From Planctomycetota bacterium (GTDB lineage: Bacteria > Planctomycetota > Phycisphaerae > Phycisphaerales > Phycisphaeraceae): DNA of 7,888 nt. Below are positions 1-6,172 of this stretch, piece after piece (the first letter of the stretch is position 1; the number at the start of each line of letters is the position of its first letter). The position numbers were made by a program, and so were the translations under genes. The notes beneath the pieces were generated by a model that saw only the letters and a program-made list of their open reading frames with translations, had not been told where the DNA came from and did not search any database. The stretch lies in contig JAJUHR010000074.1 of NCBI GenBank assembly GCA_029267795.1, positions 1 through 7,888 on the forward strand. Reading direction: 5' to 3'.

Positions 1-1
1 G

Positions 2-268
2 GAGGATTACCTGGTGTTCTCCGAGCCGAGTGTGGAGCTCGGTTCGGGCCGGCCGCTGAGCGTCTCGGTGCCGATCCGGGCGCGGACCGACGAGCAATTG
101 AACATCCAATACCGGTTTGAGTTTTTCGATCGAGACGGCCGGCCGGTGCAGCCAGCGATGGACTGGCGGTACCTGCTGCTGCCCGGCAGGGCCCAGCGGT
201 TCCTGCAGGGGGCGGCGTTGGATACGTCGGCGGTGGATTGGCGGTTGGAGGTGCGGCCGGCCAGGTAA
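2..268 (+). CDS. YcfL-like (DUF1425) protein, C-terminal part
   Basis: The reading frame is open from base 2 to a TAA at 266-268, giving about 88 codons, and its 5' end lies outside the window. An in-frame GTG at 14 exists, but coding sense continues upstream of it, so the gene is read as truncated by the window edge. The visible part is beta-rich: an alternating strand near SVPIRART, then IQYRFEFFDRDGRPV, then a WRYLLLPGRAQRFL stretch. The YRF-x-F/W-x-D-x-x-G pattern followed by a P-G turn resembles the YcfL/DUF1425 family, small secreted or lipoprotein-like beta-sandwich proteins of uncertain role that are often encoded near the LpoB penicillin-binding-protein activator. The signal peptide or lipobox expected in this family would lie upstream and cannot be seen. 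The family call rests on motif memory and is moderate. No function can be assigned. Confidence 0.6.
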   Translation, partial: EDYLVFSEPSVELGSGRPLSVSVPIRARTDEQLNIQYRFEFFDRDGRPVQPAMDWRYLLLPGRAQRFLQGAALDTSAVDWRLEVRPAR

Positions 269-360
269 GGTCCGGACGCATGGGGTGCGTGTGAAGCTTG
301 TGAGGGTTGGCGTCGCCGGTGCTCGGATCGCGTGGGTAGCGGCGGCCGTGAGCGGGCCGA

Positions 361-366
361 TATAAT
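361..366 (+). promoter_or_regulatory. Candidate -10 box for ilvE
   Basis: A perfect TATAAT stands out in GC-rich sequence, 28 bp upstream of the ilvE GTG at 395. I see no convincing -35 hexamer 16-18 bp upstream. The spacing would give an mRNA leader of roughly 20 nt that includes the AAGGGA at 381-386. The rest of the 269-394 intergenic stretch shows no other clear signal. Confidence 0.4.
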
Positions 367-394
367 CCCGCTTTTGTATGAAGGGAACCCGATC

Positions 395-1288
395 GTGGCC
401 CAACAGGTGTGGCTTAACGGCAAGCTCGTGCCCGCGGAGCAGGCGAGCGTCAGTGTGTTCGATCACGGCCTGTTGTACGGGGACGGGGTGTTCGAGGGCA
501 TCCGCAGTTACAACGGGCGGGTGTTCAAGCTCGGATCGCACCTGAGGCGGCTCTACGAGTCGGCGGAGAGCATCCGGCTGACGATCCCGTACACGAGCGA
601 GGAGCTGGCGCACGCGGTGCGGCGGACGATCGCCGCCAACGGGCGCGAAAACGGGTACATCCGCCTGGTGGTGACGCGCGGGTGCGGGACGCTGGGGTTG
701 AACCCGGAGGCTTGCGAGCGGCCGAACGTGTTCATCATCGCGGACGCGATCTCGCTGTATCCCGAGAAGCTGTACGAGGAGGGGCTGGCGATCATCACGG
801 CGTCGACGATGCGGAACCACCCGGCGGCGCTGTCGCCTCGGATCAAGAGCCTCAATTACCTGAACAACATCTTGGCGAAGATCGAGGCGTTGGACGCGGG
901 GGTGATGGAAGCCGTGATGCTCAACCACATGGGATATGTGGCCGAGTGCACAGGGGACAACATCTTCATCGTTCGGCGACCTTGGGGTAACGGCGGCGAA
1001 CCGGTGCTCGTCACCCCGCCCCTGCATGCCGGCATGCTTGAAGGCGTCACCATGAACACGGTGATCTGGCTGGCGGGTAAGTTAGGGGTGCCCGTGGAGC
1101 GTGCCAACCTGACCAAGCACGACCTGTACACCGCGCAGGAGGTGTTCCTGACGGGGACCGCGGCGGAGGTGATCCCAGTGACTTCCGTGGACGGGCGCAG
1201 GATCGATCGAGGCGCCCCCGGGCCTCTGACGCGGAAGCTGGTGCAGGCGTTTAGGCAACTGGTGGCCAACAACGCCCCCGAGGATTGA
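395..1288 (+). CDS. ilvE: Branched-chain amino acid aminotransferase (class IV PLP)
   Basis: This is a fold-type IV PLP aminotransferase of 297 aa, the usual length for IlvE. It would transfer the amino group between glutamate and the 2-oxo acids of leucine, isoleucine and valine, in the cytoplasm. The N-terminus carries VWLNGKLVP and VFDHGLLYGDGVFEGIR (about residues 21-37), typical of the bacterial/archaeal IlvE type. The PLP lysine is K151 in IKSLNYLNN. The cofactor-pyridine glutamate is E184 in AECTGDNIF, and the phosphate-binding loop is LTGTAAEV (252-259). I chose GTG 395 because homology begins exactly there and AAGGGA (381-386) sits 8 nt upstream. The frame is open further 5', to a GTG at 332, but that part has no family resemblance. 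D-amino-acid transaminase and aminodeoxychorismate lyase share the fold; the FEGIRSYNGRVF block favours IlvE. It stands alone, 158 bp before truD. Confidence 0.9.
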   Translation: MAQQVWLNGKLVPAEQASVSVFDHGLLYGDGVFEGIRSYNGRVFKLGSHLRRLYESAESIRLTIPYTSEELAHAVRRTIAANGRENGYIRLVVTRGCGTLGLNPEACERPNVFIIADAISLYPEKLYEEGLAIITASTMRNHPAALSPRIKSLNYLNNILAKIEALDAGVMEAVMLNHMGYVAECTGDNIFIVRRPWGNGGEPVLVTPPLHAGMLEGVTMNTVIWLAGKLGVPVERANLTKHDLYTAQEVFLTGTAAEVIPVTSVDGRRIDRGAPGPLTRKLVQAFRQLVANNAPED

Positions 1289-1384
1289 ATCGGGGATGAG
1301 CGCCGGCTGGTGGAGTTGGCCACACCGTATCTGGGGTGCCGGTTCCGGCGTGAGCGGGAGGGAAGATAAGATAGACAGCCGGAT

Positions 1385-1402
1385 CGATCGATAGCGCGAT
1401 CG
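1385..1402 (+). other. Small CGATCG inverted repeat in the truD leader
   Basis: Two CGATCG palindromes (1385-1390 and 1397-1402) are separated by six bases and could pair as a 6-bp stem with a 6-nt loop, about 45 nt before the truD start. An AT-richer stretch with TAAGAT (1367-1372) lies just upstream and could be a weak -10 element. There is no U-tract, so this is not a convincing terminator. It may be a leader structure, or chance, since ATCG repeats are common in such DNA. The rest of the 1289-1446 gap shows nothing else. Confidence 0.2.
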
Positions 1403-1446
1403 GGAGGGCCGGGAGGAGGGGGCGACGGGCGGCTGCGGAGCAGCCG

Positions 1447-2763
1447 ATGCAATCTATGCCGCTACTGACGGACCATTTGGCGTATCTGACGCAGGACCTT
1501 CCGGGGATCGGCGGGGTCATCAAACAACGGCCGGAAGACTTTCTGGTGGTGGAGCAGCCGCTGTACCAGCCCAGCGGGCGGGGCGAACACCTGTATCTGT
1601 TCGTCGAGAAGCGCAACTGCACGACCAGCGATGTGGTGCACCGCCTTGCGCAGCTGGCGCGGGTGGACCCGGGGGACGTCGGTTACGCAGGCTTGAAGGA
1701 CAAGAACGCGGTGACGCAGCAGGCGTTCACGGTCACCCTGCCCGACACGAGCCGGGATGAGCCAATCGTGCGCGGACTCGGATCGGAACGGATCAAGGTG
1801 CTAACGGTCAGCCGGCACGAGAACAAGCTGCGGCGGGGGCACCTGCTGGGGAACCGGTTCGTGATCCGAGTCCGCGGCGTGGAGCCCACGGCAGTGATCA
1901 CGGTCAAGCGCGTGCTGGAGCAGTTGGCGGCCAGAGGGGTGCCGAACTTCATTGGCGAGCAGCGATTCGGGTACCGCCAAGAGAATCACAAACTGGGGCG
2001 GCTGATGTTGCTGGGGCGCTGGCAGGAGATGCTGGACCTGATGCTCGGCGGGCCCAGGGACGTGGATCATGAGGCGACGCGGTCTGGCCGCGAGGCGTAC
2101 GAACGGGGGGATTATGAAGCGACGCTGCGGGCCTGGCCGCGACACCTGCGGCACGACCGGCAGGCGCTGGATGCGCTGCGGCAAGGCAAGGCGGCTGAGC
2201 AGGCGGTCATGGCGATCGATCGCAGCCAGCGCGAGTTCCTGATCAGCAGCGTACAGAGCGTGGTGTTCAACCGGGTGTTGGACCGGCGGCTCCGCGAAGG
2301 GTTATTCGACCGGCTGGTCGAGGGCGACTTGGCGTGGAAGCACGATTCGCGCGCGGTGTTTGCGGTGGACCGGGCCACAGCGGGGGTCGAAAACGGACCG
2401 GCGGGGCGGGTGAGCACCATGCAGGTGTCGCCCTCGGGGCCGATGTGGGGCGTGGGCATGCCTAAGGCCGGCGGCGCAGCGGGGCAGGCAGAACTCGAAG
2501 CGTTGCACGGGTTTGGGCTGAGCGAAGCGGACCTCGTCGGTGGGGCCCAGGGCAAAGCCGAAGGCGGACGCCGCCCCCTGCGCGAGTTCATCCGCGACCC
2601 CGATGTGTCCTGCGGGGCGGACGAGCACGGGCCATACGTGCGCTTGGCATTCGAGATGCCACGGGGGTGCTATGCCACCGTGGTGCTGCGCGAGATCATG
2701 AAGCCTGAACCGAAGGACGCAGGATCGCAGCCATGGCTGGTCGAGCCGTCCGCTTGCTCGTGA
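1447..2763 (+). CDS. truD: tRNA pseudouridine synthase D (TruD family)
   Basis: TruD isomerises a specific uridine (U13 in E. coli tRNA-Glu) to pseudouridine; archaeal and eukaryotic Pus7 relatives act on other sites. The hallmark GYAGLKDKNAVTQQ lies at residues 79-92 with catalytic Asp85. It is preceded by the family N-terminal block IKQRPEDFLVVE (25-36). GNRFVIRVRG (135-144) corresponds to the conserved substrate-contact Asn/Phe segment. PNFIGEQRFGYR (166-177) and QREFLISSVQSVVFNRVL (261-278) are further family blocks, and PRGCYATVVLREIMK (405-419) is the typical C-terminal strand of the catalytic core. At 438 aa it is longer than E. coli TruD (349 aa). The extra length lies largely in the inserted TRUD domain (about 180-390). 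ATG 1447 has GGAG 6 nt upstream; an ATG three codons later is an alternative. The 3' end overlaps mfnB by 31 bp, suggesting co-transcription. Confidence 0.93.
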   Translation: MQSMPLLTDHLAYLTQDLPGIGGVIKQRPEDFLVVEQPLYQPSGRGEHLYLFVEKRNCTTSDVVHRLAQLARVDPGDVGYAGLKDKNAVTQQAFTVTLPDTSRDEPIVRGLGSERIKVLTVSRHENKLRRGHLLGNRFVIRVRGVEPTAVITVKRVLEQLAARGVPNFIGEQRFGYRQENHKLGRLMLLGRWQEMLDLMLGGPRDVDHEATRSGREAYERGDYEATLRAWPRHLRHDRQALDALRQGKAAEQAVMAIDRSQREFLISSVQSVVFNRVLDRRLREGLFDRLVEGDLAWKHDSRAVFAVDRATAGVENGPAGRVSTMQVSPSGPMWGVGMPKAGGAAGQAELEALHGFGLSEADLVGGAQGKAEGGRRPLREFIRDPDVSCGADEHGPYVRLAFEMPRGCYATVVLREIMKPEPKDAGSQPWLVEPSACS

Positions 2764-3449
2764 GTGTGCGGGACGCGGCCGAGGCGCGTGAGGCCCTAGC
2801 GGGCGGAGCGGACCTAATCGATGTGAAGGACCCGAACCGGGGGGCGTTGGGCGCCGCGGATACCCAGGCCATCGAGGCGGTAGTGGCCGCGGTCCGGGGC
2901 CGCAAGCCGGTGAGCGTGGCTGCGGGTGAGTGGGACGGGGCCGGGATGGCCGAGCTGCCAGCCGGCGTTTGTTATGTGAAGATCGGTTTGGCGGGCGCAA
3001 AGGGGCGGAACTGGCAGCAGGCGCTCGCACAACGGTTCATGGGCCTGCAGCCGGCGGCGCCGATCGCGGCGGCGTACGCGGACGGGCCTCGGGTGGCCGC
3101 CCCGGCGGCGCAGGACGTACTCGATTGGGCCATTGGGCACGGGGTGACGGGGATACTGATCGACACCGCGGTCAAGGATGGCAGCCACCTCTTCGACTGG
3201 GTAGCATCGCCCACGTTAGCCGCGTGGATCGAGCGGGCGCGACGCTACGGGCTGTTGGTCGCCTTGGCGGGCTCGCTGCGGGGCCAGGTGTTCGAGCGCG
3301 CGATCGATCTGGACCCCGACATCGTCGCGGTGCGGGGCGCGGCGTGTACCCACGGCGACCGGACGGGTAGCGTCAGCCGAGGCTGCGTGGCGCGGCTGGC
3401 GGGACTCATTTCAGCACGAAATGCGCCAGCGGTTCAGCCCGTAGGTTGA
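2733..3449 (+). CDS. mfnB: MfnB-like (5-formylfuran-3-yl)methyl phosphate synthase
   Basis: MfnB (DUF556 family) condenses two glyceraldehyde-3-phosphate molecules into 4-(hydroxymethyl)-2-furaldehyde phosphate, the first committed step to the furan of methanofuran. This 238-aa protein has a TIM-barrel pattern and the family signatures: RLLVSVRD (7-14), GGADLIDVKDPNRGALGA (24-41) with K32, YVKIGL (81-86) with K83, IDTAVKDG (143-150) with K148, YGLLVALAGS (172-181) and IVAVRGAAC-x-x-GDR (197-210). K32 and K148 correspond to the lysines reported as essential in the Methanocaldococcus jannaschii enzyme. ATG 2733 is chosen because the first beta strand needs the residues after it and AGGA lies 8 nt upstream. 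A GTG at 2760 forming GTGA with the truD stop would remove that strand. The start lies inside truD. The 3' end runs 44 bp into the convergent mfnE. Family certainty is high; in a bacterium the product would be methylofuran. Confidence 0.9.
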   Translation: MAGRAVRLLVSVRDAAEAREALAGGADLIDVKDPNRGALGAADTQAIEAVVAAVRGRKPVSVAAGEWDGAGMAELPAGVCYVKIGLAGAKGRNWQQALAQRFMGLQPAAPIAAAYADGPRVAAPAAQDVLDWAIGHGVTGILIDTAVKDGSHLFDWVASPTLAAWIERARRYGLLVALAGSLRGQVFERAIDLDPDIVAVRGAACTHGDRTGSVSRGCVARLAGLISARNAPAVQPVG

Positions 3450-4092
3450 TGAGTTCCACCCGAGGGATGCCCGCCGATGCTGCGGGGAAGTCAGCGTCGA
3501 CCAAGCCGAGCTGGGCGGCGCGGGCCACGTCGACATCAGTAGGTGGGGAAACGGATTTAAGCAGCGATAGCCGCTGCGCCTGGAGTCGGTGGGCCAGGTG
3601 GGCGGCGATCGAGTCGCTCGTGAAGCTCCAGCGGTGCGGGATAGTGATGCCGCGGCGGTGCTCGTCCCCGAGCCAGGCCAGTGGGTCGACCACGGGCAGC
3701 AGCATGTCACGCCACGCCAGGATGCATTGGTTGATATCGTTCACGAGCCTGCAGCGGGGGAGGATTGAAGCGACCATGTGAGTGTTCAATTGCATGGCGT
3801 GCACAGCCATCCAGTGGCCGGCTTCTTCCCCCAGGCGGTGCTGGCGGTCGAAGCGTCGCACGTGGTCGGCCGCGTCGCCACCCCCCACCACGAGCACGCA
3901 GTGATCGGAGCAGTGCGTTTGCCTGTAAGCGTCGAAACAGACGGGCAGTTCGGGCAGGTCGAGCAGGCTCCCGCCGAGCTTGACGATGTGGACGTCGCGG
4001 CTTGAGGCGTTCGGTGCACGGTGCGGTCGTGACCCGTAGCCGCGGACGGCGGCTCGACGGGGAGGCGGTGGTTCATAGGGTGGGCCGGTCAT
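3406..4092 (-). CDS. mfnE: MfnE-like amino acid kinase family protein, methanofuran pathway
   Basis: This 228-aa member of the amino acid kinase (aspartate/glutamate/uridylate kinase) superfamily shows HIVKLGGSLL (35-44) with the nucleotide-site Lys38, LVVGGGDAADHVR (67-79), and SFTSDSIAAHLAHRL (156-170), the usual Ser/Asp-x-x-Ala segment, followed by LLKSV with K179. In M. jannaschii MfnE, a kinase of this superfamily, converts the aminomethylfuran methyl phosphate to its diphosphate before coupling by MfnF. Position directly after mfnF, beside mfnB and fhcD, makes that role the best inference; sequence alone would only give the superfamily. ATG 4092 is the only plausible start. It lies 13 bp after the mfnF stop, with a weak purine-rich GAGAA upstream. 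This leaves an unusual Pro/Arg-rich leader of about 33 residues before the first kinase strand. The reading frame stays open upstream into mfnF, but that part looks like an out-of-frame shadow. Confidence 0.78.
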   Translation of the reverse strand: MTGPPYEPPPPRRAAVRGYGSRPHRAPNASSRDVHIVKLGGSLLDLPELPVCFDAYRQTHCSDHCVLVVGGGDAADHVRRFDRQHRLGEEAGHWMAVHAMQLNTHMVASILPRCRLVNDINQCILAWRDMLLPVVDPLAWLGDEHRRGITIPHRWSFTSDSIAAHLAHRLQAQRLSLLKSVSPPTDVDVARAAQLGLVDADFPAASAGIPRVELINLRAEPLAHFVLK

Positions 4093-4105
4093 GCGTGGGT
4101 TCTCG

Positions 4106-5134
4106 TCATCGGATCTGGAGCAAGGCGTAAGCGCAGGCCGCGGCGGAGGCGTCCGGGCCGATGCGGTCGGCCAACCGGGTTTGGGGGACGCCGGGCAAAG
4201 CGATCGCAGCGGCGGCGGAGGCGAGAAAGTCACCGCTACCGGCGACGATGATGTGTTGGGGCGCCCGGCCGTCCAACGCCTGCGCAATGGCTTGGGCGAT
4301 GCGCTGGCGAGCGGTTTCGGCGAACACAGTAGCGAGGTCCGCGGCGTCGTCCAGGCTCATCTGTTCCAGGTCGGCGCCGATCATGCGGAGCAATCTCGCA
4401 GCGGCGAACGGGCGGAGCATGGGGCGGCCGTCAGTGGTGTCCCGGCGCTGCGGGTCCTCGGGGATGCAACCGGTCAGCACGAGGACGTCGGTCATGTCAG
4501 CGAACCACTCGGCCATGAGGTGGTAGGAGCACCCTCGCCATTCGACGCGCGGGCCCAGGGCCTCCAGGGGGGTGCGGTAAGCGCCGAGGTAGATCAGTTC
4601 GCCGGCGGCGAGTCGCTGCGTGTCGGTGAGGCCCCGGGGGACGGGCCGGCCATCGCCAAGCGGGACGATGTCGGTCGTGGTCGAGCCGGTATCAATCAGC
4701 AGTGAAAGGCCGCGCGGGAACCACCCGGCGGTGAAGGTGGCCAGGGCGTGCCAGTTGGCCGAAGCGCAGGGCATCGGGTCGATGTAAGCCTCGGCCAGTT
4801 CGGCGAATCGACCATCGGTCCGCCAAACCCTGATGGGCCGGTCGGCGGTGAAAAGTCGTGCAGCGTCGAGCACGTAACGCACACCCTGGCGCCGGGTCGC
4901 AAAGGCGTCGCACAGTTCGGCGGTCATGGTTAGGAGAATGCAATCGAAGGGCGGCACTTGGACCGCCAGGCTGTGCAGAGCGTCCGCGAGCCGCTGGGGC
5001 ACGGGCTCGTGCACGACGGGGACGGACCAAGCGCCGCCGCAGCTATGCACCGCTTTGATGTGGACGCCGCCGATATCGAGCGCGAGCGTGCCCGGTTCCC
5101 CTGGCGATGCCGGTGTGTGATGCGGTGGCGTCAT
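4106..5134 (-). CDS. mfnF: MfnF-like H4MPT-linked C1 pathway protein (hydantoinase/oxoprolinase-type ATPase fold)
   Basis: This 342-aa protein has the actin/hexokinase-like nucleotide fold of the hydantoinase A/oxoprolinase superfamily. It carries LALDIGGVHIKAV (17-29, phosphate-1 loop), LLIDTGSTTTDIVPL (145-159, phosphate-2 loop), GLTDTQRLAAGELIYLGAYRTPLEAL (168-193) and HIIVAGSGDFL (294-304, adenosine-type motif). This architecture matches the family long called 'probable H4MPT-linked C1 transfer pathway protein'. Its archaeal member MfnF couples the aminomethylfuran diphosphate to gamma-glutamyltyramine. ATG at 5134-5132 overlaps the fhcD stop as ATGA, implying translational coupling. The frame continues upstream inside fhcD, but the family homology starts only after ATG 5134. 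Whether the acceptor is tyramine- or tyrosine-based cannot be told here; M. extorquens methylofuran is known to use tyrosine. The family call is strong and the exact reaction is inferred. Confidence 0.87.
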   Translation of the reverse strand: MTPPHHTPASPGEPGTLALDIGGVHIKAVHSCGGAWSVPVVHEPVPQRLADALHSLAVQVPPFDCILLTMTAELCDAFATRRQGVRYVLDAARLFTADRPIRVWRTDGRFAELAEAYIDPMPCASANWHALATFTAGWFPRGLSLLIDTGSTTTDIVPLGDGRPVPRGLTDTQRLAAGELIYLGAYRTPLEALGPRVEWRGCSYHLMAEWFADMTDVLVLTGCIPEDPQRRDTTDGRPMLRPFAAARLLRMIGADLEQMSLDDAADLATVFAETARQRIAQAIAQALDGRAPQHIIVAGSGDFLASAAAAIALPGVPQTRLADRIGPDASAAACAYALLQIR

Positions 5135-6042
5135 GGGGAGCCCTTCATGATCGGGTGCAGATCGAAGCAGATATCCCCGAGCTTGCCGCCATAATTGCCC
5201 GCGCTGATCGCGACGATGCCCGGGCCGCACGCCGCAGCGATGCCGGCTCGCATGGCGCCAGCGACGGCGTCGCGCGATAGGCCATCGATCACGACCTCGT
5301 ACACGCAGCGGACGCTCTCGCGCAGGCGCGTTTCCGTGGCGTGGCGGAGCGTGGGGCAGAAGGCGTCGTTGGTCGAAGCGGGGACCCCGCGGTATCGCGA
5401 ACCCACTTTGGACCCGCAGCGAACCACCCCGCCTGGGAACGGCGTGATGACCTGCGGCAGCGGGGCGATGGCTTCGACGGCGCGCCGGGCGGCGGCCAAG
5501 GCGCTGGGCTGATCGACGCCGCAGATCAGAAAGTTGCCTCCACCAATCGCTCGGACGGCCCCGGCGGTGTCCTCGACGAGAAACTCGCCCTCCATAACCG
5601 GGATGTGCCAGATTTGGCGGTCGCCGGATGCGGCGAGCCTTTGGTGCTGGTCACCGAAGTACTGGATGTGGTTGCCCAAGTCGATGCGTCCGGCGTCGCT
5701 GCGGTCGGGAAGCCCGGGCAACCCGTCGAATGCAGCGGTCGTGGGGCAGGTCATGACGCACTGGCCGGTGCGGTTGCCAACGGCGTCGGCAAGCGACTCG
5801 ATCCCGCGGGCGAAGAGCAGGATCGCGGCGCCGCGGCGCCGATCGGGTGTCTCGTCAGGGGGTAGGTAGCGTTCCAGGCCCACTTCCGCATCGCAGCCGA
5901 TGATGGAGGTGCCGTAGCCGGTGGTCGCGGCCACCGCGGCGTGCAACCAGTGGTCGTCCGCCGCGGTCACGACGAGCCGGCAGGCCCACATGGGGAACGC
6001 CTCGGCGTGTGTGTCCTCGATGATCGTGCCGTGCAACTGCAT
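5131..6042 (-). CDS. fhcD: Formylmethanofuran:H4MPT formyltransferase (Ftr/FhcD)
   Basis: Ftr (EC 2.3.1.101) reversibly moves the formyl group between N5-formyl-H4MPT and (methylo)furan in the cytoplasm. In bacteria it is subunit D of the Fhc complex, which releases formate during formaldehyde oxidation. The 303-aa product matches the archaeal length of about 297 and carries the family blocks in order: IIEDTHAEAFPMW (7-19), GQCVMTCPTTAAFD (93-106), IPVMEGEFLVED (147-158), GGGNFLICG (167-175), VITPFPGGVVRCGSKVG (198-214), VYEVVIDGL (247-255) and ISAGNYGGKLGDICFDLH (279-296). I first thought of methenyl-H4MPT cyclohydrolase, but these motifs fit Ftr and not Mch. ATG 6042 starts exactly where homology starts (MQLHGTIIEDT). 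No clear Shine-Dalgarno precedes it. It is the first gene of the fhcD-mfnF-mfnE operon. The usual fhcA, B and C partners are not adjacent on either side within this window. Confidence 0.94.
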   Translation of the reverse strand: MQLHGTIIEDTHAEAFPMWACRLVVTAADDHWLHAAVAATTGYGTSIIGCDAEVGLERYLPPDETPDRRRGAAILLFARGIESLADAVGNRTGQCVMTCPTTAAFDGLPGLPDRSDAGRIDLGNHIQYFGDQHQRLAASGDRQIWHIPVMEGEFLVEDTAGAVRAIGGGNFLICGVDQPSALAAARRAVEAIAPLPQVITPFPGGVVRCGSKVGSRYRGVPASTNDAFCPTLRHATETRLRESVRCVYEVVIDGLSRDAVAGAMRAGIAAACGPGIVAISAGNYGGKLGDICFDLHPIMKGSP

Positions 6043-6053
6043 AGGGTCGTTGG

Positions 6054-6059
6054 ATTGTA
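6054..6059 (-). promoter_or_regulatory. Candidate -10 box for the fhcD-mfnF-mfnE operon
   Basis: On the minus strand TACAAT occurs 11 bp before the fhcD ATG, one of few AT-rich hexamers in the 130-bp divergent region 6043-6172. If used, transcription would begin about 5 nt before the start codon, which fits the lack of a Shine-Dalgarno sequence. No matching -35 hexamer is seen at 16-18 bp, so confidence is low. Confidence 0.3.
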
Positions 6060-6154
6060 ACGCGGGCAGGCGGCCGGCTGTTCGACCAACCCGGGCGAGC
6101 CACGTCCACTAACCGATGGTGCGCCAAGGGCATGCGAACTTCTCGGTCCGACGA

Positions 6155-6160
6155 TACACT
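6155..6160 (+). promoter_or_regulatory. Candidate -10 box for the HEAT-repeat lipoprotein gene
   Basis: GATACACT contains TACACT, 12 bp before the GTG chosen as start of the lipoprotein gene. As with the opposite-strand box near fhcD, it would give a very short leader. No good -35 is visible. This box argues against the in-frame ATG at 6116 as the start, since that would put the box inside the gene. Confidence 0.25.
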
Positions 6161-6172
6161 GGTTGGATAGCC

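Noticed and set aside
1338..1349. GCCGG-TT-CCGGC palindrome after ilvE as a terminator
   Set aside because: The loop is only two bases and there is no T-tract. Such palindromes are expected by chance at this GC content.
856..1452. 198-codon minus-strand open frame
   Set aside because: It covers the 3' part of ilvE and the ilvE-truD gap in antisense. Its composition is Ser/Arg/Pro-rich and it has no family resemblance.
2760..2763. GTGA stop/start overlap as the mfnB start
   Set aside because: Starting at GTG 2760 would delete most of the first barrel strand (RLLVSV). ATG 2733 also has a better-placed AGGA.
2302..3030. 242-codon minus-strand open frame
   Set aside because: It is antisense to truD and mfnB, very rich in Pro/Arg, and spans two well-supported genes.
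4091..4705. 204-codon plus-strand open frame
   Set aside because: It is antisense to mfnF and the mfnE start, with low-complexity Gly/Ala/Arg composition and no motif. It is a GC-driven shadow frame.
5341..5865. 174-codon plus-strand open frame
   Set aside because: It is antisense within fhcD, which has full-length family motifs. The content is Gly/Ala/Val-rich with no recognisable domain.
5131..6042. Methenyl-H4MPT cyclohydrolase (Mch) as identity of the first minus-strand gene
   Set aside because: The EDTHAEAFPMW, GQCVMTCPTT, ITPFPGG and SAGNYGGKLG blocks belong to Ftr; the Mch C-terminal pattern is absent.
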